DNA of 56,432 bases, from positions 1-56,432 of the forward strand of contig CALWZC010000017.1 in NCBI GenBank assembly GCA_944385935.1, read 5' to 3'. A program made the position numbers and the translations under genes. The notes beneath the pieces were generated by a model. That model searched no databases, had not been told where the DNA came from, and saw nothing but the letters and a program-made list of their open reading frames with translations. This DNA is from an uncultured Anaerofilum sp. GTDB lineage: Bacteria > Bacillota > Clostridia > Oscillospirales > Ruminococcaceae. Below, piece after piece: positions 9,783-17,873 of the stretch. The stretch's first letter is position 1; each line of letters opens with the position of its first letter.

Positions 9783-9829
9783 GTTGCTGCATACAGGAAG
9801 GCAGTTTTCCATTCTTGTATTTGCAGCAG
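9783..9829 (-). promoter_or_regulatory. Expression-platform hairpin between THF riboswitch and folT
   Basis: On the minus strand GCTGCTGCAAATACA can pair with TGTATGCAGCAAC. The 5' arm reuses the CTGC that closes riboswitch helix P1, so the two folds compete. The 3' arm lies just ahead of the GGGAGG ribosome site. There is no T-run, so control may be at translation; this mechanism is inference. Confidence 0.5.
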
Positions 9830-9928
9830 CGGGATGCGACCCATATACCGCAAGAGGAAAACACCTCTTTTCGTCCGCCAGACAACTCCCCGTCCTGGCA
9901 GCACTTAACGCATATCGGTCTACTCTGC
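9826..9928 (-). promoter_or_regulatory. Tetrahydrofolate (THF) riboswitch
   Basis: The minus strand reads GCAGAGTAGACC...GCGTTAAGTG...TTGCGGTATATGG...GCATCCCGCTGC. These are the conserved blocks of the folT-type THF riboswitch (GAGUAG, GCGUUAAGUG, GCGGU, GCAUCCGCU) in the right order and spacing. GCAG/CTGC form helix P1. It lies about 70 bases upstream of a folate transporter gene, the usual target, and would lower FolT synthesis when reduced folate is plentiful. Confidence 0.92.
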
Positions 9929-9963
9929 TTGTAAAATTTGAGCAAATATGCCCATGTCCCCCA

Positions 9964-11100
9964 TTATACGCTATGGGAAGTTGGATTGCAAGCCTGCTTT
10001 TTGTTTTGTTCAATTTGCTGCTGCATCCAGTGGCTCATTTCCAACATTTCTTGTTTTCCAGAAAAATACTCTGCTGGCAGGAAGGCGGCAATCCGGTTGC
10101 CGGCAAACACACAAATACCCTTTTGTCCCACAATGGTGTGGCTGAGATGCTTCCAATAGAACGCCATTTCACACAGCCCATTGCAACGGTACAAACCATC
10201 TTCATTGATATATGTGTTACCAGACAGGATTTTCGGCCATGTAGGGATTTTCTTTAGCATACGCTTGACCGACCGTTGGGATGCTCCAGGAATCCATGGC
10301 TTGGCAAGTGCTACAATACCCACAATAAGCAACAGAGATATCCAACGAAGTCCTTGAAAGAAAATACTACCTATCAATAAAAAGATAAAAATTGCCATAA
10401 TGGTTTTGTATTGTTGTTTGAGTGTATACCCAAACATAGAAAAAGCATGTTGCAAGTGTTTTTCGGTAATAGAAATATTTTTTGCCCAACGGCAATTTTT
10501 CCATGTTTCAGAGGAAAACGACAGACAAGAAGAAGGCTCCAGCGATAAATTTTTTGCCTTTGCAAGATATTGTACCAATCGCTCTTGGTTTTCCTCTGTA
10601 ATTTCATGAGTATTGATGCTAAGAGCCATACCATTTACTAGTATAATGGCAATGCAATTTTCCAGCCAAAGTATTTTTTGAATATTGTTGTATGGAAGAG
10701 CAGACAAAAATTTGTGTTCTGCACCATATAGGCAAAATCTCCACCGAGATAATACCATAGTTTGGCTTTCATATTTCAAGTATTGCTGATATGCAGTTTC
10801 CTTGTTAAAGGCAGACAGAAAGGAAGGGGTGCAAAGAAAGAAAACAACCAGCACCACACCAAATAAAGGAGACAGCCAGCCCTCTGCTAGCATATAATTG
10901 GGGTAGGCACGCAGTACATTACCAAAAGAAACCCCATAGTGCATCCCCATCATCCATAGCTTGATAAAAGGCACAACCAACCAAATTGACAAAAAAATCT
11001 GACAACAAATGCTGATAAAAAGCCGTTTTGGATGAATACGGAATAGATGATATCGAAAGGTAGTAAAATCCTTTTTAGAAAGTTTCAAATTTAATTCCAT
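9964..11100 (-). CDS. Membrane protein with two YcxB-like domains
   Basis: A 378-residue membrane protein of unknown function. The start at 11100 is preceded by GGGGGAAG; the frame is open for 24 more codons without a ribosome site. Two helices near the N-terminus (~35-55 and ~75-100) lead into a first YcxB-like globular domain (~105-195, with YNNIQKILWLENCIAIIL). A second helix pair (~235-275) leads into a second YcxB-like domain (~295-360, with FYWKHLSHTIVGQKGICVF). YcxB proteins usually have one such unit, so this looks like an internal duplication. It is separated from folT by the riboswitch leader. The domain naming comes from pattern recognition and no function is claimed. Confidence 0.65.
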   Translation of the reverse strand: MELNLKLSKKDFTTFRYHLFRIHPKRLFISICCQIFLSIWLVVPFIKLWMMGMHYGVSFGNVLRAYPNYMLAEGWLSPLFGVVLVVFFLCTPSFLSAFNKETAYQQYLKYESQTMVLSRWRFCLYGAEHKFLSALPYNNIQKILWLENCIAIILVNGMALSINTHEITEENQERLVQYLAKAKNLSLEPSSCLSFSSETWKNCRWAKNISITEKHLQHAFSMFGYTLKQQYKTIMAIFIFLLIGSIFFQGLRWISLLLIVGIVALAKPWIPGASQRSVKRMLKKIPTWPKILSGNTYINEDGLYRCNGLCEMAFYWKHLSHTIVGQKGICVFAGNRIAAFLPAEYFSGKQEMLEMSHWMQQQIEQNKKQACNPTSHSV

Positions 11101-11282
11101 ACAAAAACTTCCCCCATATAGCAAATAGAAGTTACTTTTACAAATTTCACACTCACTGTACCATTGTAACATATTTCAAAAGAAAAGCTATTGTTTTATT
11201 GCGATTTCTAGAGATGTTGCGGTATACTATAACCAAGGCCCACTCATGTGGGAATTGAATCTGTACAAAGGAGGGCAAAACA

Positions 11283-11558
11283 ATGCCTTTTGTTACAAGC
11301 AATAATAAAATTGAGTATTTGTCGGAAGATGGCAAAATGTTGGCGGAAATTACATTTCCAGCCATAGACGAAAACACAGTAAACATCAACCACACTTTTG
11401 TGGATGAAGTTCTTCGTGGGCAGGGTGTGGCAGGCAGACTGATGGAACTGACCGCGGAGGAATTGGAGAAAACCGGAAGAAAAGCAGTGGCAACTTGCAG
11501 CTATGCAAAAAAGTGGTTTGAGAAATATCCCGAAAAAGCGGAAAAAATTAAAAGATAA
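11283..11558 (+). CDS. Small GNAT-type N-acetyltransferase (YjdJ/CG-acetyltransferase family)
   Basis: The 91-residue protein is the minimal acetyl-CoA-binding core of the YjdJ-like GNAT subfamily. The acetyl-CoA loop is RGQGVAGRL, preceded by the conserved INHTFVDEVLRG strand and followed by the C-terminal YAKKWFEKYPE segment. The length is normal for the subfamily. An AAAGGAGGG ribosome site lies 7 bases before the ATG. A terminator follows directly, so the gene is monocistronic. Its acceptor substrate is unknown. Confidence 0.88.
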   Translation: MPFVTSNNKIEYLSEDGKMLAEITFPAIDENTVNINHTFVDEVLRGQGVAGRLMELTAEELEKTGRKAVATCSYAKKWFEKYPEKAEKIKR

Positions 11559-11561
11559 AAG

Positions 11562-11600
11562 CAGCACCAGAGCATACAACACATGCTCTGGTGTTTTTGC
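11562..11600 (+). terminator. Terminator of the small GNAT gene
   Basis: CACCAGAGCAT and ATGCTCTGGTG pair around a short loop and are followed by TTTTT, a few bases after the stop codon. Confidence 0.9.
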
Positions 11601-11611
11601 TAAAAACAAAG

Positions 11612-11645
11612 AAAAACACAGCCCCAGAAAAAGAGGCTGTGTTTT
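11612..11645 (-). terminator. Terminator of the CAT tRNA
   Basis: On the minus strand AAAACACAGCC pairs with GGCTGTGTTTT and is followed by a T-run, immediately after the tRNA CCA end. Confidence 0.85.
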
Positions 11646-11646
11646 G

Positions 11647-11723
11647 TGGTGGGCCATTCAGGACTTGAACCCGAGACCAATCGGTTATGAGCCGACAGCT
11701 CTGACCAGCTGAGCTAATGGCCC
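11647..11723 (-). tRNA. tRNA with CAT anticodon (tRNA-Ile2 or elongator tRNA-Met)
   Basis: The minus strand folds into a full cloverleaf: acceptor GGGCCAT/ATGGCCC, D-arm GCTC..GAGC, anticodon loop CTCATAA, T-arm TCGGG-TTCAAGT-CCTGA and an encoded CCA. A CAT anticodon is shared by elongator Met, initiator Met and lysidine-modified Ile2 tRNAs. The A-T-rich base of the acceptor and the GGCTCATAACC loop argue against the initiator. Choosing between Ile2 and elongator Met needs an identity-element model. Confidence 0.93.
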
Positions 11724-11807
11724 CTGTGCAGCATACTAAATGCACAGATTATTATAGCAGAAAACAACCAAAAAGAAAAGCCTTTTTTTAAAAAATTATA
11801 AATTGTT

Positions 11808-13121
11808 TTATACTGTGATGTGAGCATGGGGGGATTCGGTAAAAGAATGGTCCACAGTGGGGGAGGCTTGCTGCAAGCGTTCCTTTGCCACTGCCAACAT
11901 CAATTTAATGCGGTTTTCCTGATTTACTTTTGTTGCACTGGGGTCGTAGTCAATGGGAGTAATGTTAGCATTGGGGTACATAGCACGAAGTTTATTGACC
12001 ATGCCTTTTCCAGAAATATGGTTTGGCAAACAACCAAAAGGCTGGGCACAGACAATGTTTTCAAAGCCACTTACAATCAATTCTGCCATTTCTGCTGTAA
12101 GTAGCCAGCCTTCTCCCATTACATTGCCATAGCTAATAAGGCCTGTTGCAAGTTTTTTCATCTCCAAAAATGGGGTAGGAGGGCGCAGCCCTTCCTTTCG
12201 GATGCTTTCCACGATAAGCTGTTCAGTTCCATCCAAATACTGCAAAGCGAAATCTGCCAGCCAACTGGAAAAAGCACTGCCACCATACATCCGAACACTT
12301 TCGGACATATTGGAAATACAATATTGTACAAAGCCCATCAATCCAGGTAAATTGACCTCACAGCCTTCCGAAGCCAGAAATTCCTCTAGATGATTATTAC
12401 CCAAAGGGGAGTATTTTACATAAATTTCCCCTACAATTCCCACTTTGATTTTTGGTGTTTGGTTTCGGGGAATTTGGGCAAACTCATGGGCAATAGCAGC
12501 AAAATTCTGTTTGAGGTTGCTGCGGGATACCCCTTTTTGACGGGAAAATTGATTACACAGTTCAGCAACCCACTTTTCAGTCAGCTGTTGAGCATCTCCC
12601 GAGTGAAGTTCATAGGGGGCAACTTGGTTTTTTAAACACATGAGCATATCCCCATATAAAACAGCCGCCAACAGTTTGCGAGCCATGGGCAAAGTGAGAG
12701 AAAATCCGCTGTCCTTTTCCAGTCCGCTAAAGTTTAAACTTGCCACTGGAATCTGTTCCAGACCTGCTTTATACAAAGCCTTCCGCAATAGATGAATGTA
12801 GTTGGAGGCACGACAGCCACCACCAGTTTGGGTAATAAGCAGAGCGGTGTGGTCAAGGTCATATCTACCACTTTTTAGGGCAGTGATAAACTGACCAATG
12901 ACCAACAAAGCAGGGTAGCAAGTATCGTTGTGAACATATTTCAGCCCCTCTTGTGCAATATTGGGGCCATCATCTTGCAACACTTCTACTTGATACCCCT
13001 CATCCAACAGAATGCTTTGCAGCATGGAAAAGTGCAAAGGAGCCATGTTGGGAATAAGAATTTTATGGGTAGATTTCATTTCTTTTGTAAATTTTGGGGG
13101 GATGTACTGAGCATCAATCAT
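11808..13121 (-). CDS. Acyl-CoA dehydratase activase-related protein, C-terminal half (DUF2229-type)
   Basis: The 437 residues correspond to the C-terminal third of the ~1400-residue clostridial proteins annotated as 2-hydroxyacyl-CoA dehydratase activase-related. It starts with a KFTKEMKSTHKILIPNM segment typical of the junction in the fused form, and carries the conserved TQTGGGCRASNYIHLLR and GYTNVGE-like (KVGIVGEIYVKY) motifs. Its ATG overlaps the stop of the upstream activase gene as ATGA. A GGAGGG ribosome site about 9 bases before the ATG indicates independent but coupled translation. In the related enzymes this region resembles the iron-sulfur dehydratase subunits; the true reaction of this family is unknown. 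Confidence 0.82.
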   Translation of the reverse strand: MIDAQYIPPKFTKEMKSTHKILIPNMAPLHFSMLQSILLDEGYQVEVLQDDGPNIAQEGLKYVHNDTCYPALLVIGQFITALKSGRYDLDHTALLITQTGGGCRASNYIHLLRKALYKAGLEQIPVASLNFSGLEKDSGFSLTLPMARKLLAAVLYGDMLMCLKNQVAPYELHSGDAQQLTEKWVAELCNQFSRQKGVSRSNLKQNFAAIAHEFAQIPRNQTPKIKVGIVGEIYVKYSPLGNNHLEEFLASEGCEVNLPGLMGFVQYCISNMSESVRMYGGSAFSSWLADFALQYLDGTEQLIVESIRKEGLRPPTPFLEMKKLATGLISYGNVMGEGWLLTAEMAELIVSGFENIVCAQPFGCLPNHISGKGMVNKLRAMYPNANITPIDYDPSATKVNQENRIKLMLAVAKERLQQASPTVDHSFTESPHAHITV

Positions 13122-16036
13122 AGGTTTGTACCCTCCTTTCGGGCAGCAATGGCAGCAAACAAACTACGAAGGCGGATGTTCACAGCACCAAGGTTGGTAA
13201 TTTCATCAATTTTAATTTGTGTATAGAGTTTTCCACCATTTTGCAGAATATCTTTGGTTTCGTCAGTGGTAATGGAATCCACACCACAGCCAAAACTTAC
13301 AAGCTGTACCAGCTCCATATCTGGTTGGGTGCATACATAACGGGCAGCCGCATACAAACGGGAATGATATGTCCATTGATTTAGCACACGGGTGGGAGCT
13401 TTTTCGGTAAGCCAGCTTACACTGTCTTCGGTTACAACGGCAGCTCCACAACTGCAAATTAGTCGGTCAATGCCATGGTTGATTTCGGGGTCTACATGAT
13501 AGGGACGACCTGCCAACACAATGATGGGCATTCCATTGGCACGAGCATGTTCAATCATTTTTGCCCCTTGGCTGCGAACCTGTGCCATATGTCGCTCGTA
13601 TTCAGTGTAGGCAGCCTCACAGGCAGCAGAAACCTCTTTTGGTGAAATACCAGAGAAGTATTTCGCCAAAATTTGAGGCATTTTCTTTTCAAAATCCTTG
13701 CGGCGATGAATGCCTAGATAGTCATAAATAAAGGTGATTCCCGTTAACTCTCGGCAGTTTGCTTCGATGACTTCGGGGTAATATGCCACCACAGGGCAGT
13801 TGTAGTGATTATCACCCATGTGTTCATCTAGATTGTAGGTTAGGCAGGGGTAAAAGATGGCGTCTACCCCCATATCCACTAGGCTACGAATATGACCATG
13901 CACCAATTTTGCAGGGAAACAAACAGTATCACTGGGGATAGTAGCCTGACCAGCCAGATACAACTGACGGTTAGAAATGGGGCTAGTAACTACCTCAAAG
14001 CCCAAACTGGTGAAAAAGGCATGCCAAAAGGGAAGAAGTTCGTACATATTCAAAGCAAGAGGGATTCCAATTTTACCACGGTTTCCCTTTACTGGTTGAT
14101 AGCTTTGCAGCAGTTGCAGCTTGTAAGCATACAAATCACGGCTAATATCCGAATCGTTGTGGGTAACAGGCTTTTCGCAGCGGTTGCCGCTGATGTAACG
14201 CTTTCCACCAGCAAACAGATTGATGGTAAGCTGACAATGGTTTGTGCAGCCTTTGCAAGGCACATTCTTTACCTCATGGGTAAAGGTTTCCAAACCATGT
14301 TGACTAATCACCTGACTGCGGTTTCCGGCAAGAGAATGGGATTTTCCATACAAAGCAGCCCCATAGGCTCCCATCAATCCAGCAATATCTGGACGAATCA
14401 CCTCTACACCCATTTCCTGCTCAAAGGCACGCAAAACCGCCTCATTCATAAAGGTGCCCCCTTGCACCACAATGTTCCGACCCAATTCTTCGGGGCGAGA
14501 GGCACGGATGACCTTATAGATGGCATTTTTTACGACACTAATGGAAAGACCAGCAGAAATATTTTCAATACCAGCACCATCCTTTTGAGCTTGCTTTACA
14601 CTGGAATTCATAAACACAGTGCAGCGGCTGCCCAAATCCACAGGATGAGGGGCAAAGAGTGCCAAACGGGAAAACTCTGGAACGGTGTAGCCTAGGGCTT
14701 GGGCAAAGGTTTGTAAAAAGCTGCCACACCCAGAAGAACAGGCTTCATTCAGGAAAATGTCGCTGATGGCACCATCCTCCACCTTAAAGCATTTCATATC
14801 CTGTCCGCCGATATCAATAACAAAATCCACCTCTGGCAAAAAGTGCTGTGCTGCCGTAAAATGGGCAACCGTTTCTACAATGCCAAAATCTGCCTCAAAA
14901 GCACTTTTTACCAATGCTTCCCCGTAGCCTGTGGTGGTAACGCTGGCTATGGCAAGGCCGGGATGACGGCGGTATAATTCGGAAAGCTGCTGTTGTACCA
15001 AAGGAATGGGGTTGCCAGAGTTTGGCTGATAGCTGGTGTAGAGAAGTTGGTCTTTTTGGTCAATAACCACCAGCTTTAAAGTGGTGCTGCCTGCATCAAT
15101 GCCAATATGCACAGGGCCTACATCTTCTCCAAAGGCAACACGGGGCACAGTGGCTTTCATGTGGCGGCTGCGGAATTGTTCATATTCCTCCATATTGGCA
15201 AACAAAGGAGGCTGGCTGGCATAGTTGGCTTGGCTATGGCTTTGCTCCATTGCCTGTGCCACTTGGCTGAGTTGTAAGGAGTTATCTGCATACAAAGCGG
15301 CACCCAATGCCACAAATAGCAAGCTGTTTTCCGGTTGCTTTCCAGTAAGGTGTAATGTGGTGTCAAATGCCTTGCGCAGTTGGCTAAAGAAGGTCAAAGG
15401 CCCACCTAAATACAACAGGTTGCCTTCAATGGGGCGACCTTGTGCCAATCCAGCAATGGTTTGGTTAACCACAGCATACAAAATGCTGGCGGCAATATCT
15501 GGTATTTTTGCCCCTTGGTTCAATAGGGGCTGTACATCCGTTTTTGCAAATACACCACACCGACTGGCAATGGTATGAATTTTTTGGGCTTTGGCTGCTT
15601 CTTGGTCTAATTCCTCTGGAGTAAGTCCCAACAATGTAGCCATTTGGTCAATAAAAGCCCCTGTGCCGCCAGCACAGGAACCATTCATACGAACCTCAAC
15701 ACCATTGGTCAAAAACAAAATTTTGGCATCCTCACCGCCCAATTCAATGATAACATCAGTATCAGGAGCAAAGGTTTGTGCAGCAATACGAGTGGCAAAT
15801 ACCTCTTGTACAAAAGGAACTCCACAGCTTTCCGCAAGGCCCATGGCTGCCGAGCCAGATATAGCAAGAGCAGCCTGCTCAATGCCTAGCTGTTCTTGCA
15901 AGCGGCGTAAAAGCTCTGCTGCCTTTTCTGCAATATGGCTGTTGTGGCGTTCGTAGCTGGAAAAAACAAGTTGTTGCTGGTCATCCAACACAGCACACTT
16001 GATGGTGGTAGAACCTATATCAAGTCCAATTTTCAT
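13118..16036 (-). CDS. Acyl-CoA dehydratase activase with two BadF/BcrA-type ATPase domains
   Basis: A large 972-residue ASKHA-fold iron-sulfur ATPase of the type that drives one-electron activation of 2-hydroxyacyl-CoA dehydratases. Domain 1 (~1-255) has GLDIGSTTIK, ELGGEDAK and the cluster cysteines in NGSCAGGTGAF and ASRCGVFAKTD. Domain 2 (~312-565) has GIDAGSTTLK, DIGGQDMK and cysteines in NEACSSGCGSF and GSRCTVFMNSS. Both domains thus look intact. A DUF2229-like region (~645-880) follows, including a Cys-rich KNVPCKGCTNHC segment. The start at 16036 follows a GGAGGG site. The downstream partner overlaps by four bases. No dehydratase subunits lie nearby, so the target enzyme is unknown. 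Confidence 0.88.
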   Translation of the reverse strand: MKIGLDIGSTTIKCAVLDDQQQLVFSSYERHNSHIAEKAAELLRRLQEQLGIEQAALAISGSAAMGLAESCGVPFVQEVFATRIAAQTFAPDTDVIIELGGEDAKILFLTNGVEVRMNGSCAGGTGAFIDQMATLLGLTPEELDQEAAKAQKIHTIASRCGVFAKTDVQPLLNQGAKIPDIAASILYAVVNQTIAGLAQGRPIEGNLLYLGGPLTFFSQLRKAFDTTLHLTGKQPENSLLFVALGAALYADNSLQLSQVAQAMEQSHSQANYASQPPLFANMEEYEQFRSRHMKATVPRVAFGEDVGPVHIGIDAGSTTLKLVVIDQKDQLLYTSYQPNSGNPIPLVQQQLSELYRRHPGLAIASVTTTGYGEALVKSAFEADFGIVETVAHFTAAQHFLPEVDFVIDIGGQDMKCFKVEDGAISDIFLNEACSSGCGSFLQTFAQALGYTVPEFSRLALFAPHPVDLGSRCTVFMNSSVKQAQKDGAGIENISAGLSISVVKNAIYKVIRASRPEELGRNIVVQGGTFMNEAVLRAFEQEMGVEVIRPDIAGLMGAYGAALYGKSHSLAGNRSQVISQHGLETFTHEVKNVPCKGCTNHCQLTINLFAGGKRYISGNRCEKPVTHNDSDISRDLYAYKLQLLQSYQPVKGNRGKIGIPLALNMYELLPFWHAFFTSLGFEVVTSPISNRQLYLAGQATIPSDTVCFPAKLVHGHIRSLVDMGVDAIFYPCLTYNLDEHMGDNHYNCPVVAYYPEVIEANCRELTGITFIYDYLGIHRRKDFEKKMPQILAKYFSGISPKEVSAACEAAYTEYERHMAQVRSQGAKMIEHARANGMPIIVLAGRPYHVDPEINHGIDRLICSCGAAVVTEDSVSWLTEKAPTRVLNQWTYHSRLYAAARYVCTQPDMELVQLVSFGCGVDSITTDETKDILQNGGKLYTQIKIDEITNLGAVNIRLRSLFAAIAARKEGTNL

Positions 16037-16337
16037 AAAAAACCCTCCAAAAAGTAACAGTCCAAACGAGGAGAGCTGTTCCTTCTACATATTTATAATG
16101 TAAATTTTCAAAATTCATACCCTATTTTAATCCCCATAGGCGAAAAAAAGCAAGAGATAAAAAGTGAAGAAAAGATTTTTGTAATAAAATGTATAAATAA
16201 CAGGAAAAAAGAAGGCGGATGAATTATGGAGATTTTACATATATTTGTTTATCGGGTAAACACTTACCTGTGTACTCTGGCTTTTGTATGAAAAATAATA
16301 AAAAAGGCTGTAATATTCTTTATAGGAACTCCATTTC
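16037..16337. other. Gene-free AT-rich spacer upstream of the activase
   Basis: About 300 bases between queH and the activase leader, presumably with the activase promoter on the minus strand. I see no recognisable gene. A 21-codon open frame at 16226-16291 (plus strand) has only a weak AAGGCGG site and nothing downstream, so it is not called. Confidence 0.5.
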
Positions 16338-16376
16338 ATAGAAAACGCCCCCTTTGCAATGTATGCAAAAGAGCAT
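16338..16376 (-). terminator. Probable terminator of queH
   Basis: On the minus strand GCTCTTTTGCA pairs with TGCAAAGGGGGC around a 4-base loop and is followed by GTTTTC, shortly after the queH stop. Several G-U pairs and a short T-run make it a weaker case. Confidence 0.55.
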
Positions 16377-16383
16377 TTGACAA

Positions 16384-17067
16384 TTATTCAATAGGACAAC
16401 CAGTATCTGTTTTTTCTGCGGCAAGTTCCTCTGCCTGCTGGGTAGAAATGCCACGGGCAGCGGCACTAAATTCGCACCCACAATATTCCTGCCGGTACAA
16501 GTGGTATTCTTCCGAAAGAACCAAAGTTCGTTTGTAGCCTTCTTTCTTTTTAAAATCGCTGGGAAGCCAACGGACACTATATTTTTCTTGCAATTCCAAT
16601 CCAATTTGGTTCAGACGGGCTGCGTCCTTGTGGGGGCTGATAGAAAGGGTAGAGCAAAACCATGTATAACCATTTTGTTGGGCATATTCTGCTGCCTGCT
16701 CCAATCGCAGCCTATAGCAGACTGTACAGCGGCTTCCGCGTTCTGGTTCTTGCTCCAATCCTGCAATGGCATTGTAAAATTGAGAAGGCTCATACATAGG
16801 CTGAATCAGCTCCACACGCCCTTCACCGGGCATCTGTTGTAAAAAACGTTCCAGTTCCTGTCCACGACGGTCATGCTCTGCTTTTGGCCATATATTAGGG
16901 TTATAGTAAAAAACACCTAGGTCAAAGACTTTGCGCAACTGCTCCAATACAGCACTTGAACAAGGCCCACAACAAGCATGAAGCAAAAGCCGTGGCCGAG
17001 GGGTAATGCTTGCACATTGGCAAAGAATATGTTCCATTTCTTTTTGATAGTTGATAGGATTGGCCAT
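16384..17067 (-). CDS. queH: Epoxyqueuosine reductase QueH
   Basis: QueH performs the last step of queuosine synthesis, reducing epoxyqueuosine in the anticodon of GUN tRNAs. It is the non-orthologous replacement of QueG (formerly DUF208). The 227-residue protein has the family cysteine pairs LLHACCGPCSS (~C33, C34, C37) and SRCTVCYRLRLE, with the later QEYCGCEFS segment; these bind an iron-sulfur cluster and a second metal in characterised homologs. GVFYYNPNIWPKAEH and WFCSTLSISPHKD are also typical. AAAGGAG precedes the ATG. No other queuosine gene is in the window. Confidence 0.95.
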   Translation of the reverse strand: MANPINYQKEMEHILCQCASITPRPRLLLHACCGPCSSAVLEQLRKVFDLGVFYYNPNIWPKAEHDRRGQELERFLQQMPGEGRVELIQPMYEPSQFYNAIAGLEQEPERGSRCTVCYRLRLEQAAEYAQQNGYTWFCSTLSISPHKDAARLNQIGLELQEKYSVRWLPSDFKKKEGYKRTLVLSEEYHLYRQEYCGCEFSAAARGISTQQAEELAAEKTDTGCPIE

Positions 17068-17153
17068 AGATTTTCTCCTTTACAAACAGAAATCGACAGC
17101 CTACAAGGAACTTTGCATATATTTTGCAGGCTGTTAAAAGGTGTATCACAGTT

Positions 17154-17181
17154 TTGTCATAATCCATTGCTATACTATAAT
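17154..17181 (+). promoter_or_regulatory. Sigma-A promoter of the structured RNA
   Basis: TTGTCA (17154-17159) and a perfect TATAAT (17176-17181) are separated by 16 bases. Transcription would start near 17188. The only feature directly downstream is the structured RNA. Confidence 0.75.
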
Positions 17182-17187
17182 CGTACT

Positions 17188-17475
17188 CAAGAGAAGGGTA
17201 GACAGGAACCTTCTCCTTGGTGCAAGGATTGAAAAAGTTTTGATTGCACCAGACAGCATTTGATGGCAATAGCCAGAATGACCGGCGGGACACTGCCCCC
17301 GGTGAGTGATATGTGCGGGCGAGGAAGTATTCTCGCATGGCACCCACTGTGCCGTTCCATGCCAGCCTTTTTTAAGGAGAGAACGGTTCAGACAACAGAT
17401 TCCTTCCTCAAATAGGAAGTTTATAATATATCACCAAAGCGTGCCAAATAGGCAGTTGCTTTGGTGCTTTTTATT
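17188..17475 (+). ncRNA. Structured RNA of unassigned family (possible 6S-, raiA- or riboswitch-type RNA)
   Basis: A strong promoter and an intrinsic terminator bracket about 285 bases without a credible ORF. GAACC-TTCTC (17206-17215) pairs with GAGAA-C-GGTTC (17380-17389) as a long-range closing helix. Inside it are local hairpins at 17219-17250 (GGTGCAA/TTGCACC), 17264-17275 (TGGC/GCCA), 17281-17303 (ACCGG/CCGGT with inner GGG/CCC), 17319-17336 (GCGAG/CTCGC) and 17339-17353 (GGCAC/GTGCC). The leading GAGAAGG (17191-17197) can pair instead with CCTTCTC (17209-17215), which excludes the closing helix. I do not recognise the family. The multibranched interior is unlike a simple 6S rod. It could be a stand-alone RNA or the attenuator leader of the DUF896 gene at 17587. 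Confidence 0.75.
17432..17472 (+). terminator. Terminator of the structured RNA
   Basis: CACCAAAGC (17432-17440) pairs with GCTTTGGTG (17458-17466) and is followed by CTTTTTATT. Confidence 0.88.
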
Positions 17476-17586
17476 GTGCAAACAGCACTGTTATTTTGTA
17501 AAAAAATATGCTAAAATAGAAAAGTTCTGTGATGTTGTTACAGATAAAAAATATAGTTTTTGTAGTATAAAAAGGAGGAATCTCCC

Positions 17587-17793
17587 TTGAAACCCGAAAA
17601 AATTCAACGTATCAACGAATTGGCAAAAAAGAGCCGTACAACAGAGGGACTAACCCCAGAGGAAAAACAAGAGCAGGCACAACTGCGCCAAGAATATATT
17701 GACGCCATGAAACAGAGCCTGAAAAGCCAACTGGATTCTAGTGTAGTAATTCGTCCAGATGGAACATCCTATCGCTTAAAACAAAAGCACTAA
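17587..17793 (+). CDS. DUF896/UPF0291 protein (YnzC family)
   Basis: The 68-residue protein has the hallmark layout of the YnzC/UPF0291 family: an N-terminal helix KIQRINELAKKS, the GLTPEEKQEQ turn, a second helix LRQEYIDAMKQSLKSQLD and a short VIRPDGT tail. The start is a TTG, supported by AAAGGAGG seven bases upstream. Firmicute homologs include the SOS-operon gene yneB-ynzC neighbourhood, but here it lies alone behind a structured RNA. Its molecular role is unknown. Confidence 0.9.
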   Translation: MKPEKIQRINELAKKSRTTEGLTPEEKQEQAQLRQEYIDAMKQSLKSQLDSSVVIRPDGTSYRLKQKH

Positions 17794-17873
17794 GGCCAAT
17801 CTGGCAACAATTTGGTATTGGCTATGTTGGGTATAAGCATAGCATAATTTTGTGGGAAAGGAAAGCGGCTGGT

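Noticed and set aside
16226-16291. 21-codon hydrophobic open frame upstream of the activase
   Set aside because: Only a weak AAGGCGG site and no downstream partner on the plus strand; too little to call.
17188-17475. Direct assignment of this RNA as 6S RNA or raiA RNA
   Set aside because: The length and closing helix fit 6S loosely, but the branched interior does not, and I cannot recall the raiA consensus well enough to claim it.
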